From NCBI GenBank assembly GCA_016710985.1, contig JADJTX010000064.1, forward strand, positions 23,275 to 87,274: DNA of 64,000 nt, in the 5' to 3' direction. A program made the position numbers and the translations under genes. Positions 56,108-64,000 of the stretch are shown here, piece by piece (positions within the stretch are counted from its first letter, which is position 1; every line of letters begins with the position of its first letter). The stretch is from Ignavibacteria bacterium. Its GTDB lineage: Bacteria > Bacteroidota > Ignavibacteria > Tepidaquicellales > Tepidaquicellaceae. The notes beneath the pieces were generated by a model. That model searched no databases. It was not told where the DNA came from and saw nothing but the letters and a program-made list of their open reading frames with translations.

Positions 56108-56142
56108 AGTTAAAAGTTAAAAGTTAAAAGTTAAAAGTTGAA
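56108..56142. repeat. Heptanucleotide array between two glycosyltransferase genes
   Basis: Five 7-nt units (AGTTAAA four times, AGTTGAA) begin two bases beyond the start codon of the WaaE-like gene and fill most of the 50-nt gap. Confidence 0.8.
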
Positions 56143-56155
56143 AGGTTGTCATAGC

Positions 56156-56977
56156 TCAGGAAATAGTTAGCCCTTTTCTGCAAAAATATTCCTTATCATT
56201 TTTAATTTCATCATAGTAAACTTTATTGTTATGCGCTTCAATGGTTTTGGGGTGATAAATGTGGTACTGTATCGCAAGATTTCTGATTGAACTTACTTTT
56301 GCTTTGTACAGTCTAAGTCTTCTTTCAACATCAGTATCTTCCCCATAACCAGGACCGATAAAATTTTCATCAAAGCCATTTATTGCTTCAAGAAGTTTTT
56401 TTTGAAGCGAAAAATTTGAGCCGAGTATCCCGACATTTGATTTTAATAAAAGCTTTCTTGCAATTTTATTTTTAATGATAATGCCTTCTTCGGCATTATT
56501 GCTTCCCTCGATACTTCTGTTAACGCTTTCTTTTATGAGCCTCAAGTTCAGTTTCTGATAGCTCTTATCGAGTATTTTATCGACTGTTAATGAATCCGAA
56601 ATGGTCTTTCCAAGATAAACCCGACGTCCGAATAAGACCGTGTTCTCATCTCTGTTTAAATAATGAGCTTTGACAAAGTCACTGTGGGGAATACAATCTC
56701 CGTCAATGAAGATCAGATAATCTGTTGCTGACTTTCTTATGCATTCATTCAGAATCTTATTTTTTCTGAATCCATCGTCCTCCTGCCAGACATGTTTAAG
56801 ATCAAGTTCGCCTTTTTTCATCCATCCGGAAATAAAGTTTTTCATTTCGATACCTGACCCGTCGTCAGCAATGATCACTTCAAAATCTTTGAATGATTGA
56901 ATTGTCAGAGCTGTAAAGATAAGTTCAAGATTCCTGATCTTATTGTAAACGGAAATTATCAGTGATGCCTTTTTCAT
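56156..56977 (-). CDS. Family 2 glycosyltransferase with galactosyltransferase-type C-terminal domain
   Basis: 273 residues. SLIISVYNKIRNLELIFTAL, FEVIIADDGSGIE, DYLIFIDGDCIPHSDFVKAH (the DGD metal-binding motif) and a C-terminal GFDENFIGPGYGEDTDVERRL, the GED-containing segment of GT27/GT7-type galactosyltransferases and chondroitin polymerase. Cytoplasmic enzyme of surface-glycan assembly. Its ATG overlaps the end of the FkbM methyltransferase gene by 4 nt. Confidence 0.85.
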   Translation of the reverse strand: MKKASLIISVYNKIRNLELIFTALTIQSFKDFEVIIADDGSGIEMKNFISGWMKKGELDLKHVWQEDDGFRKNKILNECIRKSATDYLIFIDGDCIPHSDFVKAHYLNRDENTVLFGRRVYLGKTISDSLTVDKILDKSYQKLNLRLIKESVNRSIEGSNNAEEGIIIKNKIARKLLLKSNVGILGSNFSLQKKLLEAINGFDENFIGPGYGEDTDVERRLRLYKAKVSSIRNLAIQYHIYHPKTIEAHNNKVYYDEIKNDKEYFCRKGLTIS

Positions 56978-57608
56978 TTCCCTTTAAATTTTAACTCTGC
57001 TTTTTCCAGTACAGTCAGCTTAAACAAATTGTTCTTAAAATAAACAGTATCCGACTTATCAATATACCAGATCTGATAATCATTATCGGACATCCATTCA
57101 TTGATCTCCTTTAAGTAAGGATTTGAATAATTCTTCCAGTGGGTCTCAATGGAAATCACATCAGGTCTGCTGACAAGATGTTTTACTACAAACCATTCCC
57201 CGCCTTCAATATCTACAGATAAGAGATCAATTGTCCCGTCATCAATTTTATCAAAAGTCTTGCTTCTACTGAAATTTTATTATTATCATTTGAAATGAAT
57301 TTATCCTTAATAATTGCGGGGGAGGATTCGAGTTCATCTACGAAAGAAGAAGAGTTTGCCTTGTTCAGATTTATAAAGCCGTTTTTATCCCAAACAGCAA
57401 ATGGATATAAAATTATATTTGTATATGCATCAAAGTACTCTTTTATTTTTGTTACATATTCGGGGTCAGCTTCCACCAGTGTTGATTTTATACCGTCCCT
57501 GATAAAATTCAGTATGTTGGAAGTTTCCGGAAGATATACGCCAACTTCAGCAACGTGTGTGAATTTCAAACCTTTGCTCTTACATTTATTGTAAAGCTTT
57601 TCGTTCAA
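56974..57608 (-). CDS. FkbM-family SAM-dependent methyltransferase, one frameshift
   Basis: Read across one frameshift this gives ~211 residues. Frame 1 (131 codons) includes FTHVAEVGVYLPETSNILNF and KSTLVEADPEYVTKI, the SAM-binding strands of FkbM methyltransferases, then runs out of register at SVEAR. From ~57255 another frame reads FDKIDDGTIDLLSVDIEGGEW, the family's D-I-E-G motif, and continues to VISIETHWKNYSNP and the C-terminus. A single missing base near 57255-57268 explains this. FkbM enzymes O-methylate sugars or other glycan and polyketide groups; here capping or modification of a surface glycan is likely. Confidence 0.75.
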
Positions 57609-57668
57609 ATTGTGTTTTTATTGTAGTCAAAATATGAATTTTTACTTTTAAGTTGTAGGGAATAAATG

Positions 57669-57717
57669 GTGAATCGGTAATTGTAAATCGACAATCATTG
57701 ATCGTGAATCGTAAAGA
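57669..57717. repeat. Heptanucleotide array near the FkbM gene
   Basis: Seven units in 7-nt register (GTGAATC, GGTAATT, GTAAATC, GACAATC, ATTGATC, GTGAATC, GTAAAGA). It is more diverged than the other arrays but keeps the phase. Confidence 0.65.
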
Positions 57718-57820
57718 CTTGAAGTAATTCCTACAAAAAGAGGTTAGTGATTGTTTCATTAGACAAAAAATGGTTTCTGCCTGCCGTAAGAAACCATTTA
57801 AACTATTCACAAGTAAAAAA

Positions 57821-59793
57821 TTATTTCAAAAGCAGCATCTTCCTCACCTGATTAAAATTTCCGCTTTCTATCCTGTAAAAATATATCCCGCTTGCAAAAT
57901 TACTTCCGTTGAATTCTACCTGATACCTTCCCGGAGATTTAAATTCGTTTACAAGTTCAGTTATCTTTTGTCCGATGGAATTATAAACCGTTATCTTTAC
58001 ATTTCCTTCTTTAGGTATGTCAAAGAAAATTTTAGACACGGGATTGAACGGATTCGGATAATTTGTAACAGAATAGGATTTTGGAATTTCATTTTCAGTA
58101 ATTCCTAAAGCTGCTCTTGGACCGGCTTCTCCCCAGCAGGTTGGACATACATATCCTATATAAGAAATTGTATCGGATGTTGCTGATACTTTATAAGAAT
58201 TATCTACGGCGACAGCATAATAAAACAAATTATCAGGCGGCGGATTTTCAGGCTCCACGTTGATATATAATAAACTTTCTGTTTCATCTATGTAGTGATT
58301 GCTTGTAGTACTGTCGAATAAATAATAATAATAAGTCTGCCAATTCATTTTATAGATTCTATACTTAAGAAAATCCCGGTCGCCTCTGTTGTAGAGCAAT
58401 AATTTCGGATGATAAACACTTCCGGCTAAAACATTGCTTTCGAAAAGATATGGAGGCGCGGGATTGGCATCAATGGTTGTTGCATTTATTCTGATTATCA
58501 TTTCAAAATTATAAATTACAGAAGCATCCGGCCATCCGGCCAGTATTACTCCTATTCCACCTTTATTATATAAATCGGCTGCTACAATTTTTCGGGCAAC
58601 AATAGGTGGAATTAAGAAGAATGGAGTGGGTGCACTTTCATATCGAAAGCTTTCCGTAGCAACATTTGAAAATAATCCCGAAGATTTATTATTGATAAAT
58701 AAAGAAATAGAATCGGAAGACCTGTCAAACACAAAATCATTCCAACCGTCTTTATTAAAATCTGCAACTTCAACGGAATTGATAAGATTTATGCCTGAAT
58801 TATTATAAACCGGTGTTGTAATAATCGTGCCGTTATTATTTAAGAAAACTAAAATTCTACCAAATGTTAATAAATCATCTTGATATTGAGTAATCGCAAT
58901 TATATCATTATAACCATCATTGTCCAAGTCTGCTACTTTGAAATCAGAAAGAAATTCAGAAAAACTTATTATGGTTTCCGGAGTTGACGGAGTAGTATTA
59001 TTGTTATTATTTTTAAAAATGTAAATTGCATTCCCATATTGAGCTACAATATCATCTCTATCACTTACTTCATTATGGATTATTGCATAAGGACCATAAT
59101 GTTTATTTATTTGTGCAAGATAAGATTTTGTGAAAGAATTGGTTGTCAGTGTAAAAACACTTTCTAATGTTGGGTTCGATCCTCCTGTTCCTTTAAATAT
59201 AGCTATTCCATTTGTTGTAATAATAGATAAGTCTTCCAACGTATCCGTGGTGAATTTGCCAACAACCGGATTTTTTCCATAGACACCTGAAACAGTGGCA
59301 GGATTTGTAATCTGTATGAAAGAATTTTCATTTTTTCTAATTTCCATACTTCCACCTGATCTCAAAACAACCAAATATTTTTCTCATTTTCTTTGAGATT
59401 TATAAAAGTAAGCCCTGTAATACTGTCCCCAATTGCAGGTAACTCACTATAGATAAATCTCAAATTAGGATTTTCATAATTAAAATTCACATTATCCTCA
59501 TTTCTAAGCCAGTTGCCCCATAAATAATCAGTATTAGATCCTTCATCAATCTCGTTTGATCCTATTGCTATGTCGAGTCTGTCTGCATTTGTATCAATAG
59601 GACTTAAGTCCCAATAAATTGTTCTTTTGTAAATAACTTGTGCGGAATCGAGATTTTCTGTTTCTCCATCTCTTAAAAAAACAAAATCCGCATTGTTAAA
59701 ATATGTCCCTTGAGAAAAGATACTTGCAGGATTTAAAAGATATATAATAGCTGAAGAAATGCAAATTAAAAAAATTTTTAATAGATTTTTCAT
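57821..59793 (-). CDS. Secreted VCBS/FG-GAP-like propeller protein with T9SS sorting domain, one frameshift
   Basis: Read across one frameshift, ~657 residues. The signal peptide (MKNLLKIFLICISSAIIYLL) and first 143 codons are in one frame, ending at ENEKNIWLF. Adding one base to the TTTTT run at 59378-59382 gives EKKYLVVLRSGGSMEIRK, continuing to the end. The body has FG-GAP/VCBS-type loops (DLDNDGYNDIIAI, DFNKDGWNDFVFD). The C-terminus is a T9SS type A sorting domain (VTNYPNPFNPVSKIFFDIP, GQKITELVN, GRYQVEFNGSN, SGIYFYRI, RKMLLLK). Predicted surface-exposed. Confidence 0.82.
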
Positions 59794-59931
59794 ATTCTTA
59801 AAGTTTATGAGTTAATGAAATTTGATAATTTAAAATAAGAAAGAAGACTATTGATTAATCTTATTGATTAATGTTTTTATCACTCGACTGCAATCTATAT
59901 AAAGTGCTTGGAACGTTTTATAATTAATTAT

Positions 59932-59954
59932 CCACCGTGTTTTTTACACGGTGG
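59932..59954 (-). terminator. Hairpin downstream of the SBBP-like gene
   Basis: CCACCGTGT/ACACGGTGG (59932-59940 with 59946-59954), a perfect 9-bp stem around TTTTT, 63 nt past the stop of the gene at 60017. No strong U tract follows on the minus strand, so its terminator role is tentative. Confidence 0.5.
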
Positions 59955-60016
59955 AACTATGTTCTGATATTAAGATAGTTCATCATAGTTATTAAGTTAC
60001 CAATATAAATTGCATT

Positions 60017-61685
60017 CTATTTTAACAATATCATTCTCTTTGTTTCAATTAAAGTATTATTTACAAACAAACTGTAAAAATATATCCCATTGGGTAGATT
60101 ACTTCCATCAAATACTATTTCATAATTCCCTGCAGATTTAATTTCATTTAACAAAACGTATACTTCTTTGCCTAATGAATTATATACAATTAGTTTTGCC
60201 TTTAACATTTGACCTTTCAGGATTAAAGGCACGGTATAATTGATAATTGTCTTTGGATTAAAGGGATTTGGGTAGTTTTGTTGTAGAATAGAATTTGTTT
60301 GTACAGACTCACTATTAGCGGATTTAATTTCTGAAACAATGTTGAGATATTTTGCCGTAATTGTTTTTGGATCTCTTAACCCAACCAAAACAGGATAATC
60401 ATTTTTATCTATATTAATCGAAGCTGCATTTTTCATAGAAAAATTTCTGAATGTTGATAACAAGCTTCCACTATTATTATAAAAACAAACAAGAGAATAT
60501 TCACTGTTGACGGTACCAAACACAAACACATTTTGTTTGCTATCGAGTGCTATAGTAGTTCCTTCATCACTTGTATTGGTTGAGTCATTTATTCTGCTTT
60601 GCCATAATTCACTACTGGAAGGTGAATATTTGATTGTAAAAAAATCATAGCTTGTTCCCATTCCGCGGCTAGACCCTGTAATGATTACATTGTTATCCCT
60701 ATCTATAGTCATATCATTGATCCAATCTGTATTCTGAACCCCACCGTCATAAATCTTATGCCAAAGCAAATCGCCGTCTGAATCGTATTTGTATGTGAGA
60801 TAATCAATGTATGTCGAATCGGTTTTATAATAACTAGCAACAATAAGATTATTATTTGCATCAACCCTGCTCATTAAGGGACGGATATAATCATCGCCTT
60901 TATTATCAAATCTTCTTTGCCAAATTTCATTACCTGAGCTATCATACTTAATTGAAATTATATCAGTATTCAAAAAAGAAGCGGACAAAGTAAATCCTGA
61001 TACATAGACATTACCATTTAAATCACACACAACAGTGTATCCCCAATCAGCTATATCATTATATCCGGCAAAGCTCTTAACCCATTTTTTGTTCTCCTTC
61101 GCCGCTGTATTTTACAGTTACCATATCGTACAATTCATGTCCATTATAAGCAGCAGTAGCTAAACCTGTTACATAAACATTCTCATTCGAATCCAAAGCC
61201 ATCGAGTACGCTTCATCATTTCTGCTGACAAGCCAGTCAAATCTTCTTTCCCAGAGTAGTTTTCCGTCAGGACTATATTTCAATGTAAGATAATCATTCC
61301 TTGTAGCTCCTCCCCAGCTTCTTCCTGTTACATAAATGTTGTTATATCTGTCTATTACTAAGTCCGCAGGATAATCCGAGCTATTTCCCGTCCCGTTAAA
61401 TCTTCTGTTCCATAATTTCTGACCTTCGCTGTTATATTTAATTATAATAAAATCTACTCCTGTCCCTAAGTTGCTGTTAGTCCCGCGGGCAAGTATGATT
61501 ATATTATCTTCATTATCTATCTTGCTTTTCACTGCAAAATTATCTTCCGGCAGAGAATCATTGAATGAAACCTGCCAAACCGGGCTGACCTGTGAATAAG
61601 AAATATTTATATGAAAGATAAAAATGATTATAATGCGCAAAATTAATCTCAAACAAAATAAATTTTTAAGAATTAGTTTTTTCAT
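60017..61685 (-). CDS. Secreted SBBP-repeat beta-propeller protein with T9SS sorting domain, one frameshift
   Basis: Read across one frameshift, ~555 residues. The N-terminus is a signal-like segment (LRLILRIIIIFIFHINISYS). The body is SBBP-type repeats of ~50 residues: NIIILARGTNS, NNIYVTGRSWGG, NENVYVTGLATA, GNVYVSGFTLS, NVIITGSSRG, alternating with KYNSEGQKLWNRRF or KYSPDGKLLWERRF. The first frame ends EQKMG; removing one base from the TTTTTT run at 61085-61090 gives KWVKSFAGYNDIADWGYTVV and continues. The C-terminus is a T9SS sorting domain (LQQNYPNPFNPKTIINYTVP, GKEVYVLLN, NYEIVFDGSN, NGIYFYSL, KRMILLK). Confidence 0.82.
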
Positions 61686-61978
61686 AATAGTTTTGGGTTA
61701 ATAAAATGAAATACTTTGTGAAGCTTTACAAAATGAAAAGTAGTTTTCTTTCATATTCGTTTTTATTTCTTTGAAGAACATCTTCTTATAACTTCCTTTG
61801 GGGTTTTCAAAACGTATGCAAATCAATTTGCAAAAACAATATATATCATAAGACAATTTAAGTGTGTGAGTAACATTGTCCAAAACGTTTGAATTATGTG
61901 AAGTAATTTTTTAATTATAAATCTGATCCTCGGGATATTAAGATGATTTCATTTTTATAATATGAAATAGATTTGAGG

Positions 61979-62116
61979 ACAACCCCCTAACCCCCTTTGC
62001 AAGGGGGAATTTGCTAGTTGCTAAATCAAAGTTGTAACAAATTCTATGGAGGGAAGGACTTCAGTTTCAAAACTGAAATCAATTCCCCCTTGAAAAGGGG
62101 GATTAAGGGTGTTGTT
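61979..62116. repeat. MITE-like element with ~34-bp imperfect terminal inverted repeats
   Basis: The left end is ACAACCCCCTAACCCCC then TTTGCAAGGGGGAATT. The right end is its near-complement, AATTCCCCCTTGAAAAGG then GGGATTAAGGGTGTTGT. Each end contains its own CCCCC...GGGGG hairpin. The ~70-nt middle has a TTCAGTTT-CAA-AACTGAA palindrome and no coding sequence. No target-site duplication is obvious. The rest of 61686-62439 shows no supportable gene. Confidence 0.6.
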
Positions 62117-62439
62117 TTATTAAACAAAATAAATTATTGAATATGAACCTCTTTAAATAAATAATTGAACAATCTAAAAATGTTTTGGACAGCAGTGGTG
62201 TAGGAGGGTGTGGAAGTTTTTCAATTTTTATACTCGACAAAATAGAATTTTAAGTTTTGCTTAAAATTATCATATTGTAAAAGATTTGATGAAATATATA
62301 GTTGAAGAGGTTATTATGTTATGTTTAAATCATAAAAAAATGGACTCATGGAAATTAAGTATTGTGTTTATTTGTGATATATATTTTGTTACAGAATCAT
62401 TACCTAATTTATTATTTCCAAAAAAACAACTATAAAATC

Positions 62440-63750
62440 ATGGCAATTAACTTCAACAAACTCACAATTAAATCCCAGGAAGCACTACAGGCTGCACAGG
62501 AGATTGCTTCTAATTATTCCAATCAGTTAGTCGAACCTGAACATTTGTTCGCTGCTCTGATACAGGACCCGGAAGGAATTGTAAGTTCAACTTTGCAAAA
62601 GCTTGGCGCAAACAAAGATCTGATGAAGATCAAAGTCGGGGAACTTCTCGAAAGACTTCCAAAAGTCTCAGGTTCAAGTTCAGGTCAGTCATTATCCCGC
62701 GAGACTAATGAAGTACTTGAAAATGCTTTTAAAGAAGCTGCATCACTGAAAGATGATTATGTATCAACGGAGCACATGCTTCTCGGACTTGCTGATGTTA
62801 AGAAATCATCAATTTCCGAATTATTAAAATCACAGGGTGTAACTAAAAATAATATACTAAAAGCACTGAAAGAAGTCCGTGGTTCAAATAGGGTTACAGG
62901 TCAGAATCCTGAAGATACTTACCAGTCATTGATGAAGTACGGAAAAAATCTTAATGACCTTGCAATGAAAGGCAAGCTTGACCCGGTGATCGGGAGAGAG
63001 GATGAGATACGGAGAGTGCTTCAGGTGTTATCACGCCGCACAAAGAATAATCCGGTATTAATAGGGGAGCCGGGAGTAGGTAAGACAGCAATTGCAGAAG
63101 GTCTTGCTCACAGGATTGTTTCAGGTGATGTTCCGGAAAATCTCAGAACGAAACAGATAATTGCACTTGATATGGGATCGCTTGTAGCAGGCGCTCAGTT
63201 TCGCGGTCAGTTTGAAGAAAGATTAAAAGCTGTTTTAAAAGAAGTTGAAGAATCAAACGGAGAAATAATTTTATTCATTGACGAGCTGCATACAGTTGTC
63301 GGAGCAGGCGCTGCACAGGGTTCTGTAGATGCTTCAAACATGCTTAAGCCGGCACTGGCAAGAGGAGACTTACGGACAATAGGCGCTACAACTCTTGATG
63401 AGTACAGAAAATATATTGAAAAAGATCCGGCGCTTGAAAGAAGATTTCAGCCGGTGTTTGTCGGCGAACCGGATGTCGACGATACAATATCAATTTTAAG
63501 AGGTCTGAAAGAAAAATATGAAATACATCACGGTGTAAGAATCACTGACGGCGCAATTGTTGCCGCAGCTCAACTTTCGGACAGATATATCTCCGACAGG
63601 TTTCTTCCTGATAAAGCAATTGATCTCATTGACGAATCAGCGGCAAAGCTTCGTATTGAGATTGACTCAATGCCTGAGGAGATAGATAACATTGACAGGA
63701 GGATCAAGCATCTTGAGATCGAGAAAGAGTCGTTGAAGAGGGAACTATGA
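62440..63750 (+). CDS. clpB: Truncated ClpB: N-domain plus first AAA+ domain only
   Basis: 436 residues from the ATG at 62440, chosen because MAINFNKLTIKSQEALQAAQ matches the ClpB N-terminus; a frame from 62362 adds unrelated sequence. The N-domain carries EPEHLFAALIQDPEG and STEHMLLGLADV. NBD1 carries DPVIGREDEIRRVLQVLSRR, Walker A GEPGVGKTA, MGSLVAGAQFRGQFEERLKA, Walker B ILFIDELHTVVGAG, TIGATTLDEYRKYIEKD and DRYISDRFLPDKAIDLIDES. The frame ends at LKREL, exactly where the coiled-coil middle domain should begin. The middle domain and NBD2 (~430 residues) are missing, and no frame downstream continues them. A full ClpB is a disaggregase that works with DnaK; this form should not be. Confidence 0.85.
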   Translation: MAINFNKLTIKSQEALQAAQEIASNYSNQLVEPEHLFAALIQDPEGIVSSTLQKLGANKDLMKIKVGELLERLPKVSGSSSGQSLSRETNEVLENAFKEAASLKDDYVSTEHMLLGLADVKKSSISELLKSQGVTKNNILKALKEVRGSNRVTGQNPEDTYQSLMKYGKNLNDLAMKGKLDPVIGREDEIRRVLQVLSRRTKNNPVLIGEPGVGKTAIAEGLAHRIVSGDVPENLRTKQIIALDMGSLVAGAQFRGQFEERLKAVLKEVEESNGEIILFIDELHTVVGAGAAQGSVDASNMLKPALARGDLRTIGATTLDEYRKYIEKDPALERRFQPVFVGEPDVDDTISILRGLKEKYEIHHGVRITDGAIVAAAQLSDRYISDRFLPDKAIDLIDESAAKLRIEIDSMPEEIDNIDRRIKHLEIEKESLKREL

Positions 63751-63758
63751 AAATTGGG

Positions 63759-63835
63759 GATTTACGATTAGGAATTTGAACTGTTAATTTTAGATTTTTA
63801 AATTACGATTTAATTTAAGTTAATATTATTTTATC
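63759..63835. repeat. Degenerate heptamer-like spacer after the truncated clpB
   Basis: GATTTAC, GATTAGG, AATTTGA, ACTGTTA, ATTTTAG, ATTTTTA, AATTACG can be read in a 7-nt phase, like the other arrays in this window but more diverged. It fills the gap between the clpB stop and the next start codon. Confidence 0.4.
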
Positions 63836-64000
63836 ATGAAAGTATTAATATTGTTAATATTCTTTTTAGCTATCAGAGTTTCTGTTGCACAAAATAATGA
63901 TGCCGATCTTAATGGAAAAGAATTCATTGGGACTGTCACTGAAATTTCTAATACTGATGCGGATAAATTACCTTTAGTGTTCAATGATATTCTAAGATTT
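63836..64000 (+). CDS. Secreted protein, 3' partial
   Basis: 55 codons are visible, open to the window end. A signal peptide (MKVLILLIFFLAIRVSVAQ) is followed by NNDADLNGKEFIGTVTEIS. The family cannot be judged from this length. It is on the same strand as, and 85 nt after, the truncated clpB. Confidence 0.6.
   Translation, partial: MKVLILLIFFLAIRVSVAQNNDADLNGKEFIGTVTEISNTDADKLPLVFNDILRF

Noticed and set aside
59150..59180. A GGTTCGATCC-like string resembling a tRNA T-arm
   Set aside because: It lies inside the reading frame of the T9SS propeller gene and no acceptor, D or anticodon arms can be built around it.
61698..61883. A 61-codon minus-strand frame upstream of the SBBP gene
   Set aside because: No recognisable features, no signal or conserved motif, and likely chance in AT-rich spacer.

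Overview
This AT-rich window looks like a chromosomal contig from an uncultivated Bacteroidota/Chlorobiota-type bacterium, most like Ignavibacteria. Three things support that. Several large secreted proteins carry a type IX secretion (T9SS) C-terminal sorting domain of the NYPNPFNP type. Candidate promoters carry a Bacteroidota-type TAnnTTTG box. The housekeeping genes (hslVU, rpoN, DUF3109, DUF1844) fit this group. This lineage call is inference from motifs, because no marker gene such as rRNA is present. No tRNA, rRNA, CRISPR array, transposase or phage gene was seen.

Layout. Positions 1-16.7 kb are a surface-protein region. Four tandem paralogs of about 840 residues have Asp-box (BNR/Ycf48-like) repeats. 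After a CHRD-domain T9SS protein comes a seven-repeat FG-GAP protein, and all five non-CHRD proteins end in the same C-terminal module with a dockerin-like EF-hand pair. The three paralogs whose upstream DNA is visible have matched upstream boxes (two GGGTATT copies 73-76 nt apart, then a TCTTTG box at fixed spacing). Positions 17.4-23.7 kb (+) hold dprA, a DUF3109 protein, rpoN, hslV, hslU and a small outer-membrane barrel. Positions 23.7-43.1 kb (-) hold a fatty-acid/butyrate oxidation trio (acyl-CoA dehydrogenase, 3-hydroxybutyryl-CoA dehydrogenase, thiolase), tpiA, gatB, a photolyase, an IMPDH/GMPR-family gene, sucC, pruA, a serine hydrolase, a T9SS protein, two small genes and a decayed GND-repeat/HEAT-repeat gene. 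Positions 43.6-47.8 kb (+) hold an unknown protein and a tandem pair of GT-C-like membrane proteins. Positions 48.4-57.6 kb (-) hold nadK, DUF1844, a lipase and a glycan (LPS/O-antigen) cluster: O-antigen ligase, three glycosyltransferases, an MsbA-like exporter and an FkbM methyltransferase. Positions 57.8-61.7 kb (-) hold two more T9SS propeller proteins. The window ends with a ClpB cut off after its first ATPase domain and the start of a secreted protein.

The intergenic DNA is unusual. Many gene junctions consist of short tandem arrays with a strict 7-nt or 9-nt period, often starting on the stop codon of the preceding gene. There are also several families of larger fold-back repeats. Two unrelated T9SS genes share a perfectly conserved 26-nt upstream block placed identically relative to a TAnnTTTG box.

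Caution: at least eight genes are interrupted by single-base frameshifts or an in-frame stop, mostly at short homopolymers and including essential genes. Many of these are probably sequence errors. The locus at 40.2-43.1 kb carries too many lesions to be explained that way. Each disrupted gene is given as one entry covering the whole reading.
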